Of a DNA stretch of 64,000 bases, positions 52,101 through 63,300 are shown in pieces (the first letter of the stretch is position 1; the number at the start of each line of letters is the position of its first letter). Source of the stretch: Cinclus cinclus (lineage: Eukaryota > Chordata > Aves > Passeriformes > Cinclidae). The notes under the pieces are model-generated. The model ran no database searches, had not been told where the DNA came from, and saw only the letters and a list, made by a program, of their open reading frames with translations. Made by a program: the position numbers and the translations under genes. The stretch spans positions 19,418,620-19,482,619 of the forward strand of contig NC_085046.1 of assembly GCF_963662255.1 (NCBI RefSeq). The letters are read 5' to 3'.

Positions 52101-52387
52101 CACATGACACAAAGATGGGCACTGATTTATGGCTAACAGGAGTGTCCTGTTGTCAGCAGTGCCAGAGAGTGGTCTCCTGAGATCAGAGCAGCCAGTGGGA
52201 CAGACCACTCTGCAGACCCGAAAGAGCTTATGCAAAAGAAAATTGGGAGAGATTCTTATAAAGCTCTTAACCTGCCAGAAACATGTTTATCTCAACATGA
52301 TTCACAATATGTAACACTGAGGCTGCAGTCTATCCTTAATTTAAGCTGGTGAAGAGGCAGCATCATTCCAGCCTCTTCCTTCTGCTC
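46151..52387. other. unique non-coding stretch
   Basis: No gene was recognised. Region 47100-47280 has overlapping octamer-like ATGCATTTGCATAAATGC. A GC-richer segment at about 49460-49700 gives several overlapping minus-strand frames of 71-87 codons without domain resemblance. A-rich tract at about 51033-51059. Confidence 0.5.
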
Positions 52388-52600
52388 CTCAGGAATAGGC
52401 ATCAGGAGGCAGGAGGAGGCAGAAAGAGGCAGGAAAAGGCAGGTGGAGGACGGAAGAGACAGGAGGAGGCAGGTAGAGGCAGAAAAAGGCAGGAAGAGGC
52501 AGGAGGCAGGTGGAGGAAGGAAGAGACAGGTGGAGGAAGGAAGAGGCAGGTGGAGGAAGGAAGAGGCAGGTGGAGGAAGGAAGAGGCAGGTGGAGGGAGC
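52388..52600. repeat. homopurine-biased minisatellite, 20-bp core period
   Basis: The plus strand is almost all A and G, with scattered C and T. The left part is an irregular AGGCAGGAGG/AGGCAGAAA mix. From about 52503 a clean 20-bp unit AAGAGGCAGGTGGAGGAAGG recurs four to five times, with one GACAGG variant. All reading frames are open for a while on both strands because stops are rare in such DNA, which explains the 74- to 138-codon frames here. The purine/pyrimidine asymmetry favours triplex (H-DNA) formation. Confidence 0.93.
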
Positions 52601-53305
52601 TGCACAGCAGCAATGGCTTCTCCTGCGGTCTCTACTTTGTCCTCTTTCACAGCACAGTGCAGCCATTGGCAAAGTCTTGAAACTTCATTTTCACAAAATG
52701 TGCGAAGACACATCTTCCCACTGATCTCTGAGACTTTAGAGCATTCAGAGAACAGGCTTACCTAGCACAGCAGCATACCACATGTTCCCATATATTCTTG
52801 GTGCTGGGCTGGGCACAGACATCCTGCCTCAACAAGCTGCAACCAAAACAGAAGAACCAGCCTTGGTGGCTGAAAATAGTCCTGAACATACCTTCTCCAG
52901 CTTCCTAGAGTTTGCATCTAGTTTTGGCAAGACTCCATTATAATTCCATCAAATAGGCCTTAAATTCATCCCATTTACTTGCCCTGGGCAATAGACTTTA
53001 CCCTACTGAGTTGTAACTGACACATTCTATTTTCTCATGCACTCCTTATTGGGAAATGTAAACAATTTCCTAGTCCAGAAAGAAGGAAATTCTTATAATT
53101 AATTTTTCCCTGGCCCTAGTGGTCTCTGTCTCTGGCCAGCCCTTCAGCTTGGACAATCTGGTCTGTAATGCCATGGCAACAATACCCCACTGCACCACTC
53201 AGTTTGGGAAATACACTGAGTTCTGAAGTTCAGACTGGAAAAGTCAACCTCTTGAAATCACAGCGAGAGTTTTGCATTTACCTCAATAATTTAGTCACTC
53301 ATATT
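52601..53305. other. unique non-coding stretch
   Basis: Nothing recognised between the purine minisatellite and the next CR1 fragment. Confidence 0.5.
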
Positions 53306-53478
53306 GATAGAATAACAGATTTTTTTTTTTTGTTTGGAAAGGACTTCAAAGATTTTCCAATTCCAAGCCCCTGGCCATGGGCAGCATGCCATCCTTTAAA
53401 TCAGGTTGCTCAGAGCTCCGTCCAACCTGGCCTTGAACACTTCCAGGGATGGGGCATCCACAAATTGTCTAGGCAAAA
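53306..53478 (-). mobile_element. CR1 LINE 3' fragment
   Basis: The plus strand gives the reverse complement of a CR1 3' UTR: TGATAGAATAACAGA (decayed terminal octamers), a T-run, TTGGAAAGGACTTCAAAGAT, CCAAGCCCCTGGCCATGGGC, GTCCAACCTGGCCTTGAACA, then CTTCCAGGGATGGGGCATCC and ACAAATTGTCT. It is 5'-truncated at the right. The poly(T) within it is probably a later expansion. Confidence 0.9.
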
Positions 53479-56400
53479 CAAATTCTTATATTAAGAACTG
53501 TTATTGTAATTTGCTGTATTAAATCAAGGAACAAGACTGCAATAATTTATTAAAGAATGAAATAAAAAAAATAATTTTCCACCCTCTAGGGCAGAAATCC
53601 ACATGCTATGTGATAGCAAAGTGACAGAGAATTTCTCTCAATTTGTTATTCATGCACCTTCATATTTGGAGAACACCCCAAGAGACTTGTAAAACACAAT
53701 TAAAAAGAATACAAGCTCTAAAGAAATTACTGACACTATAAGTTTTATTTTGTGGTCTAATTTGTCCCTTTTTAGCTTGAAGCACTTTAAATTTACAGCA
53801 TGAAAGGACAGAATTGAAACAGAACCCACAGGCACATGCACATGTGATCATTCAATCAGCAAATTGCTTTGGGTCTCACTGACTTTGGCATTTTTACAAA
53901 TTTTTTATTTCCAGCTGGTTGAACTGTTCTTGAACAACTTTTTTATTTTAATGCAGTAGTCATAAACCCCTTTTCTGTGTCATCTACCATCCATGTACTC
54001 TGAATACATTTATTTTCTTTCTAGAATACGTATGACTTCCCTAATGCCAAACAGGTACACTATTCCTTTTAGTTTTTTACAGTATCTAAGAAAAATAACT
54101 TTTTCTGCCTATAATAATGACATTTGTCTAAGAGTTCAGAAAGTCTTTCTGTTCAGTGTTCCTGAGATACAGCCTCACAATAACAACTGGTACTGTGAGC
54201 AAGCTTTTCACAAGAGGACAAGAGATTTTTCCTTTGAATCCAGCCAGAGCTCTGCCATGAGTGACTGCAGAGAGTGCACTGAACAAAAACCACCTCTGTG
54301 CTCTCTGTCTGTAGCACAGGTAAATATCACTATTTCTGGAAAGTGTTTTTATCTTCCCTGCTCTGTCTCCTTTTTATTTCTCTCTTTGAAGAAAAAATTA
54401 TTTTGATTCATGTCTGAGGTTTATTTCAGTCTACAGTAATTTGGCATTTTTCTACAAAATGTACAAGGATCACTTTATCCAGCTTAGAAATGTAACTAAG
54501 ACTGGGGTCTATTCCTTCACTATAAGTGACAGTACTAGCATGAAAACATGATGTCATGATGTCTTATCTCTTTGAATCCAAAGCAATTTCAAAATTAAGT
54601 ATAAAATAAAAGTAAAATATTTGGTGCAAACACCACATTTTTAAATGCACACTTAGAGGAAGGTCCCTGCAGGAAGTCTTGTGTCTGCAGCTGGCAGGAG
54701 ATTGGCAATGGCAAGGCTGAGCCAGGTCACTGCATTTCAGACCAGGAGAGATTTGCTGTGCAATTCTCCAGCTTTCCTTGGAAGCCTTAATTATTTAAAA
54801 ACTGCTTTCCCAGTTCCCCCACCAGCGAGTGGGACACAGACTCATGTGACCCTAGGACACCCCTTTTCAGGGCAAACCTTGTTACCATTGGTCACCCTGG
54901 ATACACAGAACATTTCATGTTGGACAAACAGAATATTTCTTAAAAGATAGAATGAATTAATTATTTGACTCACAATAGGTTTGGATGAGGTATGTTATCA
55001 CCCAGGAGCTTTCCAACCCTTGACACAAGCCCCTTTAAGATTAAAACAAAAAGAGAAATATTTCCTTAAACCTTTCAAAGCAGTCAACAGTTAAAATTTT
55101 ATGAAGACAAAGGTAAGGAAGCTGAATCTTTCCTTTCCATCTTTCTGTATATCTTTACCCTGGGGTGCAACTCCCACTGAGTACCTGTTCTTGTTGAAGC
55201 ACTTAGCATTTTTATAATTAACCTGATCATTGAATTCTTCCTCAACATTTGTCAGAGACTTAATTTATTTCCTCCCAACATACAGGACTCTGTGGTTAGT
55301 CTTCCTCTCAAAACAAATCCTGTTTTGTTTCCTCAGAGATGCAAATATTTCCTTCTTAGACAAGTTATCATTTCATGGGCTTGTCTGGTTTAATGCATAC
55401 TTCTTTGCCACAGTCAGAATAAGATTTCTTTCATCTCCCCTGCCCTTCGGTGACTTGTTGCACCTGATGTCCTCTCCTAAGTTATGGGTTCTAATTCATA
55501 TGCAACCTACACAAATATGTTAATCCGTGTAGAGAAGGACTGTTACTAAAATGCAAGTAGATTAATAACGGCACAGTGACAATTCAAAAGATAAACATGA
55601 CAATACTTTAACAACTACCAGCAATCATTAGACAATACATTTTAATAACAATTCCCAAAAATTCTGCTGCCCATTTTACTTGAATTATGCTACTGTGTTT
55701 TTAGATGCAAGCAAACATGTATCTTTAATGAAATTAAACACAGATCTCTAATCAATCGTGTGCAGTAGTTCACAACAATATTAACCATTTCCTCCACAGA
55801 AGAAGGTGCCATGTATGAGTGTGACTCCTCTCCACCTTCTTTTTCCGTACACATGGAAATCCTCCTCCAAGTCTGCTGACTTATTCTCTTTTACATCCTC
55901 TCTAAATTTCTCTTTATCGTGTCTCTAAATTCAAGTATCTTATTATTATTCCATAAGAACATGATCTAAATTAATCTGATGTCTTACCTCTCAATTAGAT
56001 TTTTGCTAATAACTTCTTATAGACTTGCATGACTAAACCTTTCTTTCCTTAGCTGCTGGGGAGCAAGAACCACCATCTTAGATTTATTTACTGATGCTGG
56101 TTTTGTATAGGGTCATGTTTTTTCAGCACACTTTCAGTGTTCCATGAGAAAATGAAGACTAAAAAACATTTAACTAACTGTATTACAACATTTTTTTTTC
56201 TTCTCCTTTGGACAACTTTCTACTATGTTTGATTCTGATTAGGCAGATAATTAATCCAACTAGTCTGTCTTCTGAATCTTTTGCATAGCCTGCAGTGAAG
56301 CAAGCCTTAGAAAGAGGGCTGCTCTTAGTAAACTATCCAGTGTAAGCAAAATCTGTGGCTCATAATGCAGTGAAAACAATATGAAGAGTATATTATGTAA

Positions 56401-57319
56401 TACATGTAGCTCTCACTACCAAATGGAAAAACAAGAAGAGAATATTTTCAAGTCAGTAAAAGCAGAGGAACCTTTGAAAACTTGTATTCACAACTTACTA
56501 AAAAACTCATGATCAGAAAATATGGGGAAAATGTTAGTAAAGAATACGAAAGATATTTTGACTGGGATAGTTTCTGGATGTAAAAATAGAAAGAGAGAAG
56601 CAATAAATGAAGCAAGATGTTTCTACTGAAAGTAGAGGTGGTCAGTGTGTCCTATAGTCAACCAAGTTCTGTGCACAAACTCATAAACAGAAAATATTAC
56701 AAAATGTGAAGACTGGAAGTAGTATTGCTAGCAGTCTGGTTATAAACGCTGAGATAGACTTTACAGAGATGATGGACAAGATGAAGCATTTCACCAGCAG
56801 TAGAATAAATATGTTATTATTCCCATAAAGATAAGAATTTTTATTACTCTGTAACAGATCAAAGTGTGCAAACACTACTTACAAATTATTTATTTCCAGA
56901 AGTAACACAAACCCTAGGAGCATTCCTTCTCTTGCATCACGCTCTAACGCCACACAGATTGCTCCGAGCCACACATGCTCATGTGAACACAGATGCATGA
57001 CTGCAAATACCCACTGCAACAGATTATTCAGCTGTTAAACAAATAGTATTTCATCCAAGTGAAGCAGCAGAGTGGTTCCATCTAGAGGAAGAGTGTGTAA
57101 AAACTACTCAATAAAGAGTCAGCACAAACCATTACTACAGCACACTCAGTATAAAGGCCCCGCTACCATAGCCCCATGAATACTCTGTTTCTTACACGAC
57201 TGTGTACTGCATGCTTGGTTAACTGGACAGAAATTATAATGTTGTAAGCATCAGAATTATTAACATCTATCATCTGGACAATCTGCTTCTACTGATGTTG
57301 CAACTCAGGATTTCTGGTC
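53479..57319. other. unique AT-rich non-coding stretch
   Basis: No gene was recognised. The longest frame, 53993-54406 (137 codons, plus strand), is composition-driven and matches no family I know. Confidence 0.5.
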
Positions 57320-58610
57320 TGGAGTGCACATTGCTGGGTCACGTGGAACTTCTCATCTACCAGCACCTTCTCCTCAGGTCCAAGGACACCAAGTCCTTCT
57401 CCTCAGGGCTGCTCTCATTCTACTCAGAATAATCTCTGTCCAGCCTTTACCTGCTCTTGGGATTGCCCTGATCCAGGTGCAGGACCTTGTACTTGGTGTT
57501 ATTGAAATTCATGAGGTTGGCACAGGCCCACCTCCCAGATGGAGCAAGATGCCTATGGATGTCATTCATCCCCTTCCTCCAGCATGTGGAGTGCACCACA
57601 CAGCTTGTTGATGTCAGCCAGCTTGCTGAGGGAGATCTTTGTGCCACCATCCATATTACTGACAAAGACATTCAACAGCGCCCGTCCCAAAACCAACCCC
57701 TTGGGAATTTCCCTCATCATTGGTCTCCACTTGCACACTCGCCCATTGACCACAGCTCTTTGAGTGCAACCACCCAGCCAATTCCATACGTGCTGAGTTA
57801 TCCATGTGTCAGATCCATGGCTCCCCAGTTTAGATGCTGTGCCAGACTGCGTAAATGTTTTGCACAAGTCCAGGTAGATTCACAGAATATTCTGCATTGG
57901 AAGGGACCCACAAGGATCACTGAGTTCAACTCTGTGCACATGTCCTGTACAGGGACTGAACCCACACCCCTGGTGTTATGAGCACCATGCTCTGACCAAC
58001 TTGCCTCATCCACCAGTGCTGTAATCAAGTTGTAGAAATACACCAAATCTGCCAGGCATGATTTGTCCTTAGTAAAGTCATGTTAGCTGTCACCAATCAT
58101 ATATTTGTTTTCCTTGCTCCATAACACATAGAATTACATTTCTCCTTTCCCAGTCTGTGGAAACTCCTCTGGACTGCCATGACTCCTCACAAATATGATT
58201 GATAGTGGCTTGGCCATTTCACCTGGAAGCTCCCCTAAGATCCACAAATGCATTTTCTCAGGTCCCATGGACTTGTCCACTTCCAGGTTCCTTAGATGGT
58301 CACAAACCTAATCTGTTACAGCAGGCAGTTCTACACTTTCCCAGTCTCTGCTTTTGCCTTCTGTGACTTAGCTCGTGTGGCTGGAGCATTTTTCAATGAA
58401 GAATGGGACAAAAAAGCCATTGAGTATCTCAAACTTCATGTCCCAAGTACCCAGGTTTCCTGTTTCTGTCGGAAGAGGTCCCACATTTTCCCTTGTTTTT
58501 CTTTTACCATCAATAGAAGTTTTTCTTGTTGCCCTTGACATCTTTGAGCAGATTTAGTTCTATCAGAGCTTTATTCTGAAATTTTTTTCTGTATTCCTTC
58601 AACATTCCTG
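57320..58610 (-). mobile_element. CR1 LINE ORF2 fragment with decayed reverse transcriptase
   Basis: On the minus strand the order is as in CR1 ORF2: the linker upstream of the RT (58610 to about 58030), the RT fingers and palm (57880 to about 57560), and the 'RWACANL...KVLHL' part (57560-57450). Recognisable peptide pieces are DLCKTF near 57870, NWLGGCTQRAVVNG, REIPKGLVLG (the RT 'GVPQGSVLGP' motif) and SKLADINKLCG (the catalytic 'FADDTKL' motif, at about 57603-57630). The second catalytic Asp has become Ile, and the frame shifts between the palm and the thumb parts, so the enzyme is dead. Both ends are missing: there is no 3' UTR on the left. A SINE splits the element at 57879-58005. Frames of 74-164 codons on the plus strand are shadows. 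Confidence 0.93.
57879..58005 (-). mobile_element. tRNA-Ile-derived SINE with CR1 tail (TguSINE1-like), nested in CR1
   Basis: On the minus strand it begins AGTTGGTCAGAGCATGGTGC, then TCATAACACCAGGGGTGTGG and GTTCAGTCCC. This matches the D-arm, anticodon arm and T-arm order of tRNA-Ile, with the A box partly kept and the B box (GGTTCAGTCCC, 57953-57963) kept. The anticodon position reads CAT in place of AAT. The tail, GAGTTGAACTCAGTGATCC then TTGTGGGTCCCTTCCAATGC and AGAATATTCTGTGAA, is a CR1-type 3' end that CR1 enzymes would recognise. Passerine genomes are known to hold such CR1-mobilised tRNA-Ile SINEs. The insertion lies just before the DLCKAFD-like RT motif; a short CR1 stretch appears missing at the junction. 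It is not a functional tRNA gene because the 5' acceptor arm is absent. Confidence 0.85.
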
Positions 58611-60265
58611 ATGGAAGGGGATGTTTAATCACAACAGAATAATAACAAGACTTTTTCCAGAAGTGTTTCTACTCAGTGAAGCACCCTTGCTATATTCAGC
58701 ACTTCATGAATCGATCTTCTCCATTCAAACATAAAAGTGTTCTTTTATCTCCCTCTCATTTCCCTATTACCAAGTTACTAATTTTGCCTCTTTGGTTTAG
58801 TATAAAGATAGTAGGAAAGATATTAAGCATGGCATTCTTCTGTGCCAACATTCTTCCATAGAGAATTCAGGGGACTCAATTATTATTGTAAGACAGCCAG
58901 TTAATTTTTCATGACTTCACACTCATAAAATTGTTATGGAATGCCAACTCATCAGAAAATGCATTAAAACTGCCAAGAATACTTAATTTTTTTCCTGCAC
59001 CATAGAAGTCAGTAAGTATTGTATTAAAAGACACTGTACTCAAGAAGAGAAGAAAGAAAAAGTAACTGCTGAAAGGAAAAAAAACATATTCAGGAAAGAA
59101 CAAAAGAACCAAGCCAATGAAACACTAAGAACAAAGGAGAAAAACATTTTACCAAATGAAGATGGCAAAGTTCACTGCAGATGAAGTGTGAGAAAAGGAA
59201 AAGGAGAAAAAGCTGAGCAGAAATTAAGTGTGAAAATGGGTTACATTTTACTTGTAACAATCTCAAGCTAGTTTTAAGTGTTTATTTTTAACAAGTACTC
59301 TTTTTTCAGGTTTTGTAAAAATATTATACTTCTGCACTTGTGTAGCAGGATTCTCCTCAAGTTTTATGGAAAGGAAATGCCCCGAGCTTCTATCCATGCA
59401 ATCTTTTTCACAGCCACAGGATGAATCACTGGTGGGTTTGGAGACAGAGGTTACAAATTCCAATTCCCACTTACTATCTCCAGTATCACAGACGATCCAG
59501 TGACTGAAGTGTACAGCTTGTTGAAAATTTGAAACTTATTTTCAGTATTATAGATTTCAGAAAACACAAAGCCTTTTTAAAAACACGTTATCTAAACATA
59601 GCTTCAGAAAACTAACATTAAAATATGCATAACATTCAAGTCAAGGGTGCTACTGATGGGAGAAAAGTGGTTCACAGGGGTTCCACACATCTGAGCTTTT
59701 CTTGCCAGAAACAATGCAAATAATACCACTACTTTGATATACCCAAATTAGCAAGGAATAGCAAAATAATGCTCCATTTAAACAACAGTGAAATAGTGAT
59801 AGAATTGCCAAAGGAAATATGAACACAGCCTTATGAGATGAGGCTATTGAAAAATAATTAAAATGGGGTTCTCTAATTCTTTACTTCAGTATAAAATTAA
59901 AATTTTGATAGTGTTGATACCTTGAAATTTTACATATTTTATATCTATTACTCAAGCAGTTACATTATACACAGACTGAAACAGGAATGACATTAGGCCC
60001 TTACTGCAAACATTGTCAAAGTATTTTATCCACCAGCCATATTACTATAAAGTTTTATTTCAGAATGCACAACGAGCTGCAAATGTTCCATTTAATTGTC
60101 CTAAATGTAAGATTATTTTTAAAAAGAAGGCCCTTTTGCTAGTTAATTAAATTCTAAGGTTGCACCTAGGAAATGCAGCAAGAATTTTAAATAAGGGAGA
60201 CAAGAAAACAGAGGTTTTGTAGTCCAAAATCTATGCTATAAAATCTTTTAAATGGAGCCACAGAG
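58611..60265. other. unique AT-rich non-coding stretch
   Basis: No gene, RNA or transposon was recognised. Purine-rich sequence at about 59040-59215. Confidence 0.5.
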
Positions 60266-60376
60266 TACAAAAAAACCCAAAACACAACAAAACAAAAACA
60301 AACAAACAAAAAAGAACCCACAAAAAAAAAACAACCAACCAACAAAAAAAAAAACAACAACAACAAAAAAAAAATC
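60266..60376. repeat. A-rich simple repeat (CAAA/CAAAA/CAA)n
   Basis: About 110 bp composed almost only of A with single or paired C, including CAAACAAACAAA and ACAACAACAACAAA. The reverse-strand frame of 76 codons here is low-complexity Phe/Leu/Cys and not a gene. Confidence 0.92.
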
Positions 60377-63300
60377 CCAAACTATGGCCACTTAATGATG
60401 ATAAAGGAAAAACAATTGAAACAAGTGTGTGACATTTCACTTCAAAGAATTGGAGCTGCAATTAAAAGAGTTTAGTTTCAATGCTACTCCCCAGCATAAT
60501 GAAGACAGGTTATTAGACAGATGTAGGAGAGTAAATGCAGATAAAGTGAATTTATTAGTTTTAATTTTGGCAGTGCAAAGTTTGGCAGTCCTGGTTTGGC
60601 TGATATACAATGACTAAGAGAGTCTTGGTTTAAATCACTTTCCCTTTAAATATTGCCACACTGTTTTATTCCACTTTATTCACTGACTGTCTTCTCCCCA
60701 TACTACCAAAACAAAAAATAAGACAATTAGTGTACAGAAAAAACACAAAAGGACTTCATATAGACAACCTAAATATAGAAAATATCCCCCCAAGTCCATA
60801 GATTATAAGTTTCTTCCTAACACAGAGAGGCACCCAGTACTAAGGGCAGTGCAGTCACTTGAACAAGTTAAAGGACTTTTCCCTTTTCCAGCCAATTCCC
60901 TTAAGATGTAAATATAACTTCTTTATGCTGAAAGAATTCATTTAAATGTCTTAATCAGTAAACCACAACTTGTTTATGCTTTCTTTCCTCCTCCTCAGCA
61001 TGTGCTTTTCTGCCAACAATACACAAAGAAGAAAATCATGGATGTAAATTCAGTTTCAGTTTAACAACAGTTTATCCACAGCTGCCTTACCCTGCAACTT
61101 CTTGTGTCTTTGCGAACAGCTCAAACTTCCACTAAAACTCAAAAAAGCAGCAATGAAGAAAAGGGGTAGATACAAGACTAGAGCTGATGGCACAGGAGTA
61201 TTAGGGGGGGGTCACAGAAATGGCAGGTGCCATCCTGGGCTGAGACTAATGTCAACAGATGCAAAAGAAGTTTTCAAATGTGAAGCAAGAGCTCTGCAGG
61301 TCAAAATGAGAAGCATGCTGGAGAAGAGTAAAAAAATGTAGCTCCATCTAGAAAAAAAGTATAAATCAGCAATGAAGAAGAGAAAGGGAGGTGGCAGCAA
61401 AAGAAACAAAGAAAAGGACAGCATCTGCTATGATAAAGAATGAGCTGGTAAGAAACATTATTAAGTGATAGATAGAAAAGATTGCGGTCTCAAAAGGAAC
61501 AGGAAAAAAAAACCCTAGCACAAATCTAACACCAAAAAGAGAACACTCCCTCAGGAGGTCTGAAATATCCTCCAGTCACAGACACAAAAAGCCTGATGTC
61601 TGGAGCCCACTCACTGCTGCAGGCACAAAGCTCTCCAATTACAGTCCCCACCATTAGAAAAGAAGCATCTTGAAACAAAACCATACCAAGGTCCTTTAAT
61701 TACATCAAGCTAAAACACACAGGATAACCCATATCATAAATTTCACTACTAATGTTCAAATAAAGTTTATATAGTTTTGGAATGCATTTTTGAAGTTTCT
61801 TTTTGTTTTATATATATATATATAAAATTATAATAGTCCTTTGTTAAGATTAGAGACAGAGTAATGAATATTTGCCTTCCAGATATCATCTCGATGCTTT
61901 ATCAAATTAGGTATATATCTCAGAAAAATATTTAATACCTCAGCTCAGACTTATTCTGAATAGTCCTTCCACACAAACAAAAGTGTAAAAACAAAAGTGT
62001 AATTCAATAATTCTAAAAAAGAACCAAAACATAAAAATCCCCCAGAAATTCAGAAAGCCAACCACATGAGTTTTCAAACAAATCAGTATTGAATTCAGTA
62101 TTTGGAAATCGAGACAGCTAAATATGTTAAGCTATTATTTGAAGTACAATGGATTCCAGTCAATGGCTTACCCATCCAGATTACCGTGTGTTGGTCCTCC
62201 CTGGCCACACTAACCTACTTGTTGTTTACATATCTGTAAAAATAGCAATATACATGAACTCTGCATCCTGAGAAACAAGGAGCCTCTTCAGTGCAATGGG
62301 GTGCTCAAGAGGCTTGAAATTACGTGTCTGTATGCTCCAGAAGATGCCTTCCAGATATGGATTTGGTCCCTTCCATGCACAGGGGACTTGGACAGTCTTT
62401 CAAGAAACTATATAGATCCTCCTCCTTGATCTCACTTGCCATGGATTAAAAAGTTCAGTCAACCCTATTTTGTTGCCATAAAACCAAATTTTCCACATTG
62501 GTTGGCAAGTTGAACCACAGCAAATGAGACCACAGCAGTAAAAGAAAGCAGCACACATACAGTCAGGCAAAGCGGTTGACAGAATTGCTCTGCTCAGAAA
62601 CATGCAGACTCTGGAATTATCTTGGACTCTGTGTGCAAACAGCCTTCATTTCCAGACTCTTCCAGGGAGAACAGAGAGCTGGAGACAGTACAAGATTTCT
62701 GAGATTTCTGATTTCTCCTATCAGATTGCAACTTCTCCCGAAGGCTGGACCAACAGTGGATGAACTGGACTAATGTTTGAAAAAGAAATAAACTGCTCAG
62801 TCTTCAGGCTCCAATGCTTTTAGATGTTCCATACCATGCAGGCAGTAAGAATTGTGAAAACATCCCTGGGCAATATATAATTAGCATTAATGTTTCAAAC
62901 TTCACTTATAGAAAGATATGAGATTATTCACTGGAAGGACTTCACTCAGCTGTTCCTCCATACTACTCCAAATAGATCCTATTAGACAAATGGCATGACC
63001 CTATCTCACAGACGTGACTGATGGAATAAGGTGAACATACTACTTGGAATCATCTCCAGCTTTTGCCATGAAAATGCACAGTATGAAGGTCTTTATTTCT
63101 GGAATTGAGTATTAGCATGCAGTCATAATGTCCATATGGCACTTCTGACCATTATAAGCTGCAGATTATTCCACACCATGTTAAACAAATCCCATTAAAT
63201 AGTACCTCATGCCGCCATCACCCTGACTGCCCATCCAAAGAAACAACAGAAGAGTGGAAATTTTGTGAATTCAGGCATTGGATGGTGCCAGGATGAAAGA

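Noticed and set aside
52292..52765. Several 74- to 138-codon frames on both strands
   Set aside because: They arise from the homopurine minisatellite and encode low-complexity Arg/Gly/Glu or Pro/Ser/Leu runs.
53993..54406. 137-codon plus-strand frame
   Set aside because: AT-rich composition, no domain, no family resemblance; consistent with chance over 64 kb.
57487..57981. 164-codon plus-strand frame
   Set aside because: It is antisense to the CR1 reverse transcriptase and runs into the SINE; it is a shadow of those elements.
57930..58005. Possible tRNA gene on the minus strand
   Set aside because: The D-arm to T-arm order matches tRNA-Ile, but the 5' acceptor arm is missing and a CR1 tail follows directly, so it is a SINE head and not a functional tRNA.
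60231..60617. 76-codon minus and 62-codon plus frames, the latter with a hydrophobic C-terminus
   Set aside because: The minus frame is the A-rich repeat read backwards. The plus frame is short, unrecognised and has no supporting context.
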